Origin: Arthrobacter sp. OAP107
GTDB taxonomy: Bacteria; Actinomycetota; Actinomycetes; Actinomycetales; Micrococcaceae
Reading direction: 5' to 3'
Assembly: GCF_040546765.1 (NCBI RefSeq)
Contig: NZ_JBEPOK010000001.1
Coordinates: 4,712,001 to 4,776,000 of the forward strand
DNA length: 64,000 nucleotides
The position numbers and the translations under genes are program-made. Below, one piece after another: positions 42,079 to 50,919 of the stretch. The notes below the pieces were generated by a model. That model saw nothing but the letters and a program-made list of their open reading frames with translations. It searched no databases and had not been told where the DNA came from. The first letter of the stretch is position 1; the number at the start of each line of letters is the position of its first letter.

Positions 42079-43621
42079 GTTGTTGGCCTTCCTGTTGGGG
42101 TGCTGGGGTTGGATGCGGGACGGGCTCAACCAACGGGACGGGCTCAACCAGCGGCGCCGGTTCGACCACCGGGGCCAGGGCCGGGGCCACCTGGGCCAGC
42201 CACTGCTCGCTCGTCTGCCTCCGGCGGGCGGCGCGGGCGCGGGCTGCCTGGGCGTCGAAGAGCGCCTGCGCCTCCCGGATGTCCGCCTGGATCACCCGCG
42301 GCGCCACCGGCCCCGCGGTGGTGTGCAGCACGAGGTCGGCCAGGCCGAAGCGGCGGGCGAGGGGCCCCTGCTGCATTGCAATCGACTGGGTCCGCTGGTG
42401 CGGCACCACCACCAGCTGCCGCCACCAGCGGCCCGAGCGCATAAGCAGTGCGGTGTCCGTGGCCGCGAAAGCGTTGCGCCGCCAGCCCAGCGGTGCCAGC
42501 AGCCGGGCCCGGCGCGGCGTGGTGACGAACCCGGCGTCGGAATCCAGTCCGTTCACACCCTGGTGGAAGACGCGCAGCGGATCGGCCGTTCCGGGGTCGG
42601 GCAGCACGAGGGCCAGCATGTTCAGGACGTCGTCCATCTTCCCCACCGGCAGCAGCGTGGTGCGGGCCCCGGCCTCGCCGTTGTTCGCCCCGGCGGCCCC
42701 GTAGCCGGCGGCGTTAACCTGCATCCGGTACCAGCCGAAGAGGCGCCACAGCGGCGGCTGGGCCACCTTGAGCGCCTGGATCCGGCCGGGCGGCAGGGTC
42801 TGGGCCTGCGTGTCGAGCAGCCCGTAACGGAGCCGGATCCCGTCCGGCGAGATGGCCGCCGTGAAGTTGTAGCCCTTGGTGAACGAATTCCAGTACGCGG
42901 CGATGAGGCCGAGCGCCGCGGGAATCAGGTAAAGGAAAAAGGCCCTGTTTTCGGTGAGCGCGGACAGCATCACCGACGCCGCAGCGCCCAGGACCACAAA
43001 GACGCTCTGCTCGCTGAGCAGGAGCGAACCCACCAGCCGCGACGGCGGGACCTGCAGCACCTGCTGCTCCGGCGCCTCGGGAGCGGGCGCTTCGGGGTGC
43101 TCGGGATCCAGCCGGACTCCCGACGCGCGGGCCAGGATGGTGGCGCGCAGCTGGCGCGCGACGTCGATGCGCAGGTACGCGAGCCGGACGGCGGACTCGC
43201 CGGCGTCGGCGACCTCGAACTTGAGCTCCGCCAGGCCGAAAATCCTGGCGAGCAGGGGCTGGACGATGTCGATGGCCTGGACCCGGTCCAGGCGGGCCTG
43301 CCGCTGCTGCTTGAACAGGAAGCCCGTGTTGACCCGGACGTAGCCCTCCGCCACCTGGTACCGGGTGAAGTACCAGGACAGAATGAAGCCGAGGACCGCC
43401 AGCGCCAACATCAGTGCCCCGCCGCCCAGGAGCCACGGGGCGCGGCCGGCGATGCGGTCATCGATCAGCGGTTGGCCCTGCAGCAGCCGTTCGAAGCTGT
43501 CCCGCCCGAAGAAGTAGCCGATGGCGGCAAGCGCAACCCAGCCCCGCACGAAAGGTGTGGCCGGATGCACGCGCAGCCACTCGCCGTCGGGCTTTCCGGA
43601 AGCGGGGCCGCCGGCGCTCAC
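42071..43621 (-). CDS. Membrane protein with bacterial PH domains (YdbT-like)
   Basis: A 516-residue membrane protein with two to three bPH2 (DUF304) domains, each following hydrophobic helices (WVALAAIGYFFGRD, GALMLALAVLGFILSWYF, SVFVVLGAAASVMLSAL). PH-type segments include YQVAEGYVRVNTGFLFKQQR, GIRLRYGLLDTQAQTLPPGR and VVPHQRTQSIAMQQGPLARR. The C-terminus has repeated PLVEPVP units. GTG 43621 overlaps the upstream stop (GTGA), so it is coupled to the smaller bPH gene, like the ydbS-ydbT pair of Bacillus. Function unknown. Confidence 0.85.
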   Translation of the reverse strand: MSAGGPASGKPDGEWLRVHPATPFVRGWVALAAIGYFFGRDSFERLLQGQPLIDDRIAGRAPWLLGGGALMLALAVLGFILSWYFTRYQVAEGYVRVNTGFLFKQQRQARLDRVQAIDIVQPLLARIFGLAELKFEVADAGESAVRLAYLRIDVARQLRATILARASGVRLDPEHPEAPAPEAPEQQVLQVPPSRLVGSLLLSEQSVFVVLGAAASVMLSALTENRAFFLYLIPAALGLIAAYWNSFTKGYNFTAAISPDGIRLRYGLLDTQAQTLPPGRIQALKVAQPPLWRLFGWYRMQVNAAGYGAAGANNGEAGARTTLLPVGKMDDVLNMLALVLPDPGTADPLRVFHQGVNGLDSDAGFVTTPRRARLLAPLGWRRNAFAATDTALLMRSGRWWRQLVVVPHQRTQSIAMQQGPLARRFGLADLVLHTTAGPVAPRVIQADIREAQALFDAQAARARAARRRQTSEQWLAQVAPALAPVVEPAPLVEPVPLVEPVPHPTPAPQQEGQQRG

Positions 43622-44130
43622 AGCCCGGCCAGCCTGGCTTCGCCGCGTGCCGAGAGCTGTTCCCTGAGCCGGGCGCCTTCCTCGGCGGGAAGGCCGGGAA
43701 TGCCTGCGTTGGTGCCGGCGGAAGCCGTGTGCAGCTTCAGGGTGCACAGCCCCAGCCCGCGTTCCACCGGGCCGGCGCTGATGTCCACGTACTGCATGCG
43801 GCCGTACGGCACCACCATGACGCGCTGGAAGAAGATGCCGCCGCGGATGAGGAGGTCGTCGTCGCGCTCGGCGTAGCCGATGGCACGGACCTGCCGCGGG
43901 ATCAGGACCAAGCGCCACAGCGCCAGCAGCAGCATGAAGGCCGGAATGCCGATGGCCAGCCACAGCGGCGGCCACCGCCACCAGCCGAGCCGGACGAACA
44001 CCAGCGGCAGGCTCAGCACGGCCAGCATGACCAGGTTGCCGAGGGCCCACTCCACGAGGCGGACCGTGACGTACTTCGGGGACACGCGCAGCCAGGTGAT
44101 CCCGGGGGGATCAATCGCCGCGGTAGGCAT
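43618..44130 (-). CDS. Membrane protein with bacterial PH domain (YdbS-like)
   Basis: A 170-residue protein: two helices (LGNLVMLAVLSLPLVFVRL, LWLAIGIPAFMLLLALWRLV) then one bPH2 domain (LLIRGGIFFQRVMVVPYGRM and the QYVDISAGPVERGLGL segment). ATG 44130 lies inside the end of the DUF3180 gene (20-bp overlap) behind GGGGGAAGG. It is the small partner of the YdbT-like protein. Confidence 0.85.
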   Translation of the reverse strand: MPTAAIDPPGITWLRVSPKYVTVRLVEWALGNLVMLAVLSLPLVFVRLGWWRWPPLWLAIGIPAFMLLLALWRLVLIPRQVRAIGYAERDDDLLIRGGIFFQRVMVVPYGRMQYVDISAGPVERGLGLCTLKLHTASAGTNAGIPGLPAEEGARLREQLSARGEARLAGL

Positions 44131-44638
44131 ACTCGCCTTCCCCCTTGGCCTTGCCCCGGCCGTGGCCCGGCAGGCCCTCGCCGGCGTCCGTCTCGCCATC
44201 CTCCGGCGGGATCTTGCAAAAGCGTTCGACGACGAGCCCCACCACGATCATGACCAGCCCGCCCCCGGCCATCCCCAGGGCGAGCCAGGTGACGTCCAGC
44301 CCGCTGCGGATGCTCCAGAACCGCAGCTGGTCCAGGAAGATCCCCGCGTGCCAGCCCAGCAGCATCGCGCCGGTGTACGCACAGGCCTGGGCGAGCACCA
44401 GCGTCCACGCCGCCAGGATGGGGTTCAGCATTTTCTTCTTCTTGCCGTTCCGCCACCGGAGCACGCGAATGCCCAGCACCAGGGTCAGTGCCACGATGAT
44501 GCCCATGGTGACCAGTGCCGTGGCCGGCAGGACCGGGGTCGCCATGCCGTAACGGACGGTCAGGACGGCAGCGGACCAGCCTGCGATGGCCAGGGCAACG
44601 CCCACGACTGCGAGCAGCAGCGGGCTCACGGGCTTCAC
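44111..44638 (-). CDS. DUF3180 membrane protein
   Basis: A 175-residue protein with four transmembrane helices (LLLAVVGVALAIAGW, ALVTMGIIVALTLVLGIRVL, AAWTLVLAQACAYTGAMLLG, LALGMAGGGLVMIVVGLVV) and KKKKML between the second and third. DUF3180 is an actinobacterial family found directly after folK. Its function is unknown. ATG 44638 overlaps the folK stop by 4 bp. Confidence 0.9.
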   Translation of the reverse strand: MKPVSPLLLAVVGVALAIAGWSAAVLTVRYGMATPVLPATALVTMGIIVALTLVLGIRVLRWRNGKKKKMLNPILAAWTLVLAQACAYTGAMLLGWHAGIFLDQLRFWSIRSGLDVTWLALGMAGGGLVMIVVGLVVERFCKIPPEDGETDAGEGLPGHGRGKAKGEGEYAYRGD

Positions 44639-45264
44639 GGCTGTCCCACCGTCCCGCCGTCAGGCACGCCGTCGAAGTCCCCGAAACCGTCGAACGGCTT
44701 CAGGTCCGGGTAATCGGCGGCCCTGGCCGCCAGCTCCCCGACCGGCTGGCCGTTCAGCGTGGCCGCGGGGTCCATCTGGGCCCAGGGGAAGAGCACGAAA
44801 GCCCGCACTGCGGCGAACGGGTGGGGCAGGGTGAGCACCGGGTCGTCGCTCTGGAGGTCGCCGTAGACGATGACGTCGACGTCGAGCGTGCGCGGGCCCC
44901 AGTGCACCTCACGCACCCGGTGGTGCTTGTTCTCCACCGACTGGCAGTGTCTCAGAAGCTCGACCGGTTCCAGCGACGTTTCCACCGAAATGACCATGTT
45001 GAGGAAGTCAGGCTGCCCTGACGGGCCGCCGACGGCCTTGGTCTGCACGATCGGCGATACGGCCAGGAGCCGCACCTCCGGGCGGTCCACGAGGTCCGCC
45101 ACAGCCTCGGACAGTGTCTCGTTCCGCGCGCCGACGTTGCTGCCCAGCGCCAGCACCGCCCGCGTGTAACCGGTCTTCGGAGCTGCCGGCTTTTCATGCA
45201 CGGGCTTTTCGTCCACCGGCTTTTCGTGCACGGGCTTCTCGTCCAGTGCAGGTGCCGGGGTCAT
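44635..45264 (-). CDS. folK: 6-hydroxymethyl-7,8-dihydropterin pyrophosphokinase
   Basis: A 209-residue HPPK, folate pathway. LALGSNVGARNETL is the N-terminal signature; QPDFLNMVISVET and WGPRTLDVDVIVYG (RxLDxDxxxY) hold the pterin and Mg sites; PHPFAAVRAFVLFPW follows. The first 30 residues are an unusual charged lead with tandem EKPVHEKPVDEKPVHEKP repeats encoded by a 15-bp DNA repeat. ATG 45264 overlaps the folB stop. Confidence 0.95.
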   Translation of the reverse strand: MTPAPALDEKPVHEKPVDEKPVHEKPAAPKTGYTRAVLALGSNVGARNETLSEAVADLVDRPEVRLLAVSPIVQTKAVGGPSGQPDFLNMVISVETSLEPVELLRHCQSVENKHHRVREVHWGPRTLDVDVIVYGDLQSDDPVLTLPHPFAAVRAFVLFPWAQMDPAATLNGQPVGELAARAADYPDLKPFDGFGDFDGVPDGGTVGQP

Positions 45265-45620
45265 GACCGCTCCCGGTAAACACTGACGGCGACATCGCCG
45301 AAGGGAACCTCGATGGGCGCCTTCGGCTTGTGGACCGTGATCTCAACCGCCTGGATCTTGAATTCCTTGAGCAGGCCCTCGGCCATCCGCACCGCCAGTC
45401 CCTCGATCAAGTTCAGCGGCTCGCCGGTGATCCAGTCGGTGATCCGTCCGGCCACCTCACCGTAGTGCGCCGTGTCGCGGACGTCGTCCGATTCCGCCGC
45501 CTGGCTGAAATCCAGGTGCAGCACCGCGTCCACCACAAACGGCTGGCCTTCGCGGCGCTCAAAATCGAACACCCCGTGGTAGCCGGTGGCGGTGACACCG
45601 GTCAGCGAGATCCTGTCCAT
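45261..45620 (-). CDS. folB: Dihydroneopterin aldolase
   Basis: A 119-residue FolB that cleaves dihydroneopterin to hydroxymethyl-dihydropterin. ATGYHGVFDFERREGQPFVV has the conserved YHG and the following substrate residues, and PLNLIEGLAVRMAEGLL holds the active-site Glu; the catalytic Lys is in VHKPKAPIEVPF. It sits 24 bp after folP and overlaps folK by 4 bp. Confidence 0.95.
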   Translation of the reverse strand: MDRISLTGVTATGYHGVFDFERREGQPFVVDAVLHLDFSQAAESDDVRDTAHYGEVAGRITDWITGEPLNLIEGLAVRMAEGLLKEFKIQAVEITVHKPKAPIEVPFGDVAVSVYRERS

Positions 45621-45644
45621 GGCTGTTTTGCTGGGCCTTCCTGG

Positions 45645-46565
45645 TCAGTGGCCGTGGTCCGGGGCCGCCATGCGGGCAGCCACCTTGACGGCGTCAAGGC
45701 TGGGTCCGACGTCATGCACGCGCACTGCCCACGCGCCGCGGGCGGCGCTGATGGCGGTGATGGCGGCGGTGGCGGCGTCGCGCTCCTCCGGGAGCGCCGC
45801 CTTGCCGGAAACGCTCAGGAGCGTGCCGAGGAAACGCTTGCGGGACGCGCCCACCAGCACCTTGTGGCCCATGGCGTCGAGCCGGTCCAGGTTCCGCAGC
45901 AGTTCCCAGTTCTGCACGTCAGTCTTCGAGAACCCGATGCCCGGGTCCACGATGATCTGCTCGGGCAGGACACCGGCCGCATACAGCTTGTCGCGGACGC
46001 CGTTGAGCTCGGCGACGACGTCGTTCGCCACGTCGTCGTACTCCGTCAGCGATGTCATGGTCTTGGCGTCGCCGCGGCGGTGGGTCAGGACATAGGGCAC
46101 CTTGGTCTTCGCAACGAGCTCGGCCATGCCAGGCTCGATGCTGAGGCCGGAGATGTCGTTGATGATCGCCGCGCCGGCGTTCAGCGCGGCCTCGGCGGTG
46201 GAGACGTGGGTGGTGTCGATGCTGACCAGGGCGCCCGCCTTCACGAGGGCCTCGATGACAGGCACCACCCGGCGCTGCTCCTCCTCCGGACTGACCTCCT
46301 CGGCGCCGGGACGGGTGGATTCGCCGCCGACGTCGATGATGTCGGCTCCCGCGTAGAACATGCGGAGGCCGGCCGCGATGGCGGTATCCGCCGTCGCGTG
46401 CTTGCCGCCGTCGCTGAACGAATCGGGGGTGACGTTGAGGATGCCCATGACGAGCGTGCGGTCTGTGGGCAGGGCTTCGAACTTGGCTGCCGGCCGCGGT
46501 TTGCGCAGGATGGGCAGGGGTGAGGTTGCGGGGCCGGTTCCAGGTGCTGCAGCTAGGGAATCCAT
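45645..46565 (-). CDS. folP: Dihydropteroate synthase
   Basis: A 306-residue DHPS, the sulfonamide target. The signatures are MGILNVTPDSFSDGG, DIIDVGGESTRPGAEEVS, ALNAGAAIINDISGL, DPGIGFSKT and LVGASRKRFLG. It condenses hydroxymethyl-dihydropterin pyrophosphate with p-aminobenzoate. The gene follows folE on the same strand with a 10-bp gap. Confidence 0.96.
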   Translation of the reverse strand: MDSLAAAPGTGPATSPLPILRKPRPAAKFEALPTDRTLVMGILNVTPDSFSDGGKHATADTAIAAGLRMFYAGADIIDVGGESTRPGAEEVSPEEEQRRVVPVIEALVKAGALVSIDTTHVSTAEAALNAGAAIINDISGLSIEPGMAELVAKTKVPYVLTHRRGDAKTMTSLTEYDDVANDVVAELNGVRDKLYAAGVLPEQIIVDPGIGFSKTDVQNWELLRNLDRLDAMGHKVLVGASRKRFLGTLLSVSGKAALPEERDAATAAITAISAARGAWAVRVHDVGPSLDAVKVAARMAAPDHGH

Positions 46566-46575
46566 AGTCTGTTTT

Positions 46576-47215
46576 TTACCTTCCGAGTATGAGGCTCATG
46601 GCTTCGGCACGGGTGGCCGGGTCATGAAGTTGCCCGCGAACCGCGCTTGTGACGGTTTTGGCTCCGGGCTTGCGGATGCCGCGCATGGACATGCACATGT
46701 GTTCGCATTCCACCACCACGATGGCTCCGCGCGGCTTGAGGAATGTGACCAGCGCTTCAACGATCTGCGTGGTGAGGCGCTCCTGCACCTGCGGGCGGCG
46801 GGCGTAGATGTCCACCAGCCTGGCCAGCTTGCTCAGGCCCGTCACCCGGCCGTCGTGCGAAGGGATGTACCCCACGTGCGCGACGCCGTGGAACGGCACC
46901 AGGTGGTGCTCGCAGGTGGAGTAGAACGGGATGTCCTTCACCAGCACGAGTTCCTCGTGGTCGAGGTCGAAGGTGGTGCCGAGCACGCTGCCCGGATCCT
47001 GGTGCAGCCCGGCAAACACCTCGGCATAGGCCTTGGCCACGCGCTTGGGCGTGTCCTGCAGCCCGCCGCGGTCCGGGTCCTCGCCTATGCGCCAGCAGGA
47101 TTTCCCGCACGGCTGCTTCAATCCGGGGCCTGTCCACCTTGTGGTGGCGGCTTGAGCCGTCCACCGCCAAATGGTCGGCGGAGGCGGTGAGGTCGTCGTC
47201 GTCGAAGTGAGTCAC
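46576..47215 (-). pseudogene. folE: GTP cyclohydrolase I, frameshifted in this sequence
   Basis: FolE opens the folate pathway by making dihydroneopterin triphosphate from GTP. Codons from GTG 47215 (THFDDDDLTASADHL to RIEAAVREILLA) are in one frame. The rest (IGEDPDRGGLQDTPKRVAKA to MSLILGR) is in the next. An extra base near 47089 in GGCGCATAGG explains it; without it the read is REILLAIGEDPDRGG. Active-site motifs are intact after the break: zinc ligands CEHHLVPFHG, GLSKLARLVD, RPQVQERLTTQI and CEHMCMSMRG. Since the gene sits in an otherwise intact fol operon, a sequencing error is likely. Confidence 0.88.
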
Positions 47216-47225
47216 ACCAAAGAGC

Positions 47226-49293
47226 TTAGCCGTGGTGACCGTCTGGACCGGCTTCCGTTACTCCGCTCTGGAAGGAGGCGTCCTCCGGAACACCCTGCGG
47301 GTGCGGCGGAATGGCGTCCAGTGGTTCCTCGAGCCGGGCTTCCTTTGCTTCTTCCTGCGCTTCGCGTTCGGCCCGCTCCTGCCGCGACTCAACTGGGCCG
47401 GCGCTGGAGACCGGGCGGGTCTCCTTGGACAGCCAGACCTCGCGGAAGTCGCGCTTGCGGATGTCGCGGAAGACGTCGGCGATCTCAGCCTGGTTCAGGG
47501 TTTCGCGTTCCAGGAGCTCCAGGGCCAGCCGGTCCAGAACGTCCCGGTTCTCAGTGAGGATGGCGTAGGCCTCGTCATGGGCCTGGTCGATCAGGCGTCG
47601 GACCTCTTCATCCACGATGTAGGCGATCTGGTCGGAGTAGTTCCGCTCATGGCTGGCGTCGCGGCCCAGGAACGGCTCGCCTCCGCCCTGGCCCAGGCGC
47701 ACGGCACCGACGCGTTCGCTCATGCCGTACTGCGTGACCATCTGGCGGGCCGTGGAGGTGGCCTTTTCGATGTCGTTCGAGGCGCCCGTGGACGGATCGT
47801 GGAAGACGATCTCCTCGGCGACGCGGCCGCCCATGGCGTAGGCCATCTGGTCCAGCAGCTCGTTGCGGGTGACGGAGTACTTGTCGTTCTCGGGGACCAC
47901 CATGGTGTAGCCCAGGGCGCGGCCGCGGGGCAGGATGGTGATCTTGGTGACCGGAGCGGAGTTCCGCAGCGCGGCTGCCACCAGGGCATGGCCACCTTCG
48001 TGGTACGCCGTGATCTTGCGCTCGTGCTCCTTCATGACGCGGCTGCGCTTCTGCGGGCCGGCCATGACGCGGTCGATGGCTTCATCGAGTGCGCGGTCGT
48101 CGATGAGGTTGGCGTTGGAGCGTGCGGTCAGCAGCGCGGCCTCGTTGAGCACGTTGGCCAGGTCTGCACCGGTGTAGCCGGGGGTCTTCTTGGCCACGGC
48201 CTTGAGGTCCACGTTGGACGCCATGGGCTTGCCCTTGGCGTGGACCTGGAGGATCTGGTCGCGCCCGACCAGGTCCGGGGCTTCCACGGAGACCTGGCGG
48301 TCGAAGCGGCCGGGGCGCAGCAGCGCCGGGTCCAGCACGTCGGGCCGGTTGGTGGCGGCGATCAGGATGACGTTGGTCTTGACGTCGAAGCCGTCCATTT
48401 CAACCAGGAGCTGGTTGAGGGTCTGCTCGCGTTCGTCGTTGCCGCCGCCCACACCGGCACCGCGGTGGCGGCCGACAGCGTCGATCTCGTCAACGAAGAT
48501 GATGGCGGGTGCGTTGGACTTGGCCTGCTCGAAGAGGTCGCGGACGCGGGAGGCACCCACGCCGACGAACATTTCCACGAAGTCCGAGCCCGAGATGGAG
48601 AAGAACGGTACGCCGGCCTCGCCTGCGACGGCGCGGGCCAGGAGGGTCTTGCCGGTACCCGGAGGGCCGTAGAGCAGCACGCCCTTGGGAATTTTGGCTC
48701 CGACCGCCTGGAACTTGGCAGGCTCTGCAAGGAATTCCTTGATTTCCTGCAGTTCCTCGACAGCTTCGTCCGCGCCGGCAACGTCAGCGAAGGTCACCTG
48801 GGGCATGTCCTTGCTGACCATCTTGGCCTTGGACTTGCCGAACTGCATGACCTTGGAGCCGCCGCCCTGCATGCGGGACAGCAGGAACCAGAACAGGACA
48901 CCGAGAAGCAGCACCGGCACCAGCAGCGAGAAGAGTCCCGAGAGCCAGTTGCTTTCCACCGGCTGGTCCGTGTAGCCCTTGGAGGGGTTGGCAGCAGTCA
49001 CGGCCTTGACGACGTCCGGGCCCCGGTCGTTGACGAAGAAGAACTGGACGTTCTTGCCCTTGTCCTGGCCGTCGATGACGAGGTTGTCTTGTGAGCACCA
49101 GGTCGACGCGGTTTTCGCCGTCGAAGATCTTGGCCTGTTCCACCTTGCCCGGCTGGGAGAGGAGCTCGAGGCCCGGCTGCGTGTCGATGCGCGTCGAGCC
49201 GCCCGGAGCCAACGTTGCAAAGGCCAGCAGGAGCATGCCGACCACAACAATGATCCAAATGCCCGGGCCCTTGAAGAAACTCTTAGCTTTCAT
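47226..49293 (-). pseudogene. ftsH: Membrane-bound ATP-dependent zinc metalloprotease FtsH, frameshifted in this sequence
   Basis: A protein of about 688 residues interrupted by one +1 shift near 49089-49090 (an extra A in CTCACAAGAC on the coding strand). N-terminal part: MKAKSFFKGPGIWIIVVVG, helix 1 and a periplasmic segment to ENRVDLVLT. After the shift: DNLVIDGQDKGKNVQFF, helix 2 (LFSLLVPVLLLGVLFWFLL), Walker A GPPGTGKT, IIFVDEIDAVGRHRG, second region of homology RPGRFDRQ and the zinc motif HEGGH. The C-terminus is long and acidic. FtsH degrades membrane and short-lived proteins and is seldom lost, so the shift is probably an error in the sequence. Confidence 0.9.
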
Positions 49294-49661
49294 CTGTTCG
49301 GGGGCTGGCCCCGTCCCTCCTGGTAGTGCTGCACGGCGCGAGGACTGCGCGCGTGTGGTGCTGCGTCGTTTCTAGCTATACACCGTCAGGAGTAATTCAC
49401 GCACGGTGTAATACAAAAGTTCCCTCAGGGCGTAGTGGCTGGTGGGAGCGCGAACGGGTCCCCGTTGGGCCCCGCGGCGGCATTTCTGCACCACTCTCAC
49501 GCCGCCGGGAACAGCCCCGGCGAATTTGCGGCCCGCGGCCATTTGCCGGCCCTCCAAAAAGGTGCAGAAATGCACGGCCTCGGTTGTCCACATGGGCCGT
49601 TATCCACACATGAAGGCGTCCCTCTGCCAAGGTGCAACCCGGCAGGGCCACGCTGGACGGC
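49294..49661. other. 368-bp gap between ftsH and the AbiEi-like gene
   Basis: A divergent region that must hold the ftsH promoter. It carries the inverted repeat at 49480-49573. An AT-richer stretch (about 49370-49425) with TATACACC is the most promoter-like part. No coding ORF was recognised. Confidence 0.55.
49480..49573. repeat. Inverted repeat GCATTTCTGCACC, left of the AbiEi-like gene
   Basis: GCATTTCTGCACC (49480-49492) and its exact complement GGTGCAGAAATGC (49561-49573) flank 68 bp. The same 13-mer recurs to the right of the gene at 50191-50203, with a one-mismatch inverted copy at 50306-50318. Confidence 0.75.
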
Positions 49662-50180
49662 ATGCAGCCCACGGAGTTCCTCTCGCGGCACGGCGGCGCG
49701 GCCAGGCTGGCCCACCTCCGCCGGGCGGGATTCAGCCGAAGCCAAATCAGTCAGGCGGTCAACTCCGGGCTGTTGCTCAATGCCCGGCACGCGGTCTACA
49801 AACTGCCTCAAGCGAACTGTGATTTCGTGCGGGCATACGAAGCCAATGCCGCGGTCACCTGCGTGTCGGCGGCCAGCCACTACTCCCTCTGGACGCTCAA
49901 GGCTCCCACCGAACCGCATCTCGCAGCCTGCCACCGCCGGCTGCCCCGGGGCGTCCGCTCCCACAGGTTCCCCGGAGCCCGCAACGGCCGGGCGCGTGCG
50001 GTGCTCGACCAGGTGGAACGGGGGTCGGATTCGCTGCTGGAAACGGTGGCCCGGGTACTGTTCCGGGGGCACGGTTTCGATGTGCGCACCCAGGTCTACC
50101 TGGCGGGAATGCACAGGCCGGATGACATGCTGGAGCAGATCAGGCTGGCCCTGGCCACGCCCCCGCGGACGGCCCGTTAG
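49662..50180 (+). CDS. AbiEi/DUF559-like protein, apparently internally deleted
   Basis: A 172-residue protein. The N-terminal winged-helix part (TEFLSRHGGAARLAHLRRAG, SRSQISQAVNSGLLLNARHA) and the central TCVSAASHYSLWTLK block resemble a widespread actinobacterial AbiEi/DUF559 family. In full-length members, of about 280-300 residues, a Vsr-like nuclease core with a VDL...ELDG...H motif follows. Here GVRSHRFPGARNGRARAV and VRTQVYLAGMHRPDDMLEQ look like junctions where two segments are missing, in frame. The nuclease core is absent, so it is probably non-functional or a regulatory remnant. ATG 49662 was used. This length comparison relies on memory of the family. Confidence 0.55.
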   Translation: MQPTEFLSRHGGAARLAHLRRAGFSRSQISQAVNSGLLLNARHAVYKLPQANCDFVRAYEANAAVTCVSAASHYSLWTLKAPTEPHLAACHRRLPRGVRSHRFPGARNGRARAVLDQVERGSDSLLETVARVLFRGHGFDVRTQVYLAGMHRPDDMLEQIRLALATPPRTAR

Positions 50181-50190
50181 CCGCCGTCGG

Positions 50191-50318
50191 GCATTTCTGC
50201 ACCACCTGCTTTTCTGCACCACTTAAGCGGGACGCGCCTTAAGTGGGACGCGCCGCCGCCGGACCCGTGTTGTCAGGGCTCGACGGCGGCGCGGTCACCG
50301 AAAGCGGTGCAAAAATGC
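50191..50318. repeat. Inverted repeat GCATTTCTGCACC, right of the AbiEi-like gene
   Basis: GCATTTCTGCACC (50191-50203) and GGTGCAAAAATGC (50306-50318, one mismatch) flank about 100 bp. A further TTTCTGCACC lies at 50211-50220. It pairs with the left element at 49480-49573 to bracket the gene. It lies close to the hpt stop at 50339. Confidence 0.7.
50222..50253. repeat. 16-bp tandem duplication
   Basis: CTTAAGCGGGACGCGC (50222-50237) and CTTAAGTGGGACGCGC (50238-50253) are adjacent direct copies with one mismatch, inside the right-hand inverted repeat. Confidence 0.8.
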
Positions 50319-50338
50319 GGGCCCGCCGGCGGAGGCGT

Positions 50339-50890
50339 TTACTCGTAAACGTGCGGGGCCAGGGTGCCCACGAAGTCCAGGTTGCGGTACTTCTCGGCGT
50401 AGTCCAGGCCGTAGCCCACCACGAACTCGTTGGGGATGTCGTAGCCGACGTACTTGACGTCGATCTCCACCTTGGCGGCGGTGGGCTTGCGGAACGCGGT
50501 GCAGATCTCCACCGACGCGGTGCCACGGGATTCGAGGTTGGTCTTCAGCCAGGACAGGGTGAGGCCGGAGTCGATGATGTCCTCGACGATGAGCACGTCC
50601 TTGCCCATCAGGTCCGTGTCGAGGTCCTTGAGGATGCGCACCACACCTGAGGACTGTGTGCCGGAGCCGTAGGAGGAGACAGCCATCCAGTCCATGGAAA
50701 TGTGCGAGTGCAGGGCCCGGGCCAGGTCGGCCATGACCATGACGGCTCCCTTCAGCACGCCCACGATCAGGATCTCGCGGCCTTCATAGTCCTTGTCGAT
50801 CTGTGCCGCGAGCTCGGTGATGCGCTGCTGGATCTGTTCCTTGGTGTAGAGAACGTGCTTGAGGTCTGCCTGGACGTCGGATGAATCCAC
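50339..50890 (-). CDS. hpt: Hypoxanthine phosphoribosyltransferase
   Basis: A 183-residue purine salvage enzyme. The PRPP loop is VLIVEDIIDSGLTLSWL (ExxxDSG), LIVGVLKGAVMVMADLA binds pyrophosphate, and SYGSGTQSSGVVRI is the flexible loop. It converts hypoxanthine or guanine with PRPP to IMP or GMP. GTG 50890 has GGAG 6 bases upstream and is preferred over TTG 50893. It follows tilS with 29 bp between. Confidence 0.94.
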   Translation of the reverse strand: MDSSDVQADLKHVLYTKEQIQQRITELAAQIDKDYEGREILIVGVLKGAVMVMADLARALHSHISMDWMAVSSYGSGTQSSGVVRILKDLDTDLMGKDVLIVEDIIDSGLTLSWLKTNLESRGTASVEICTAFRKPTAAKVEIDVKYVGYDIPNEFVVGYGLDYAEKYRNLDFVGTLAPHVYE

Positions 50891-50919
50891 CAATTGCTCC
50901 TGTGTAGATGCGGGGGCGA

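Noticed and set aside
49662..50180. A toxin-antitoxin or abortive infection system
   Set aside because: Only one gene is present; no AbiEii-type nucleotidyltransferase partner is next to it, and the nuclease core seems to be missing.
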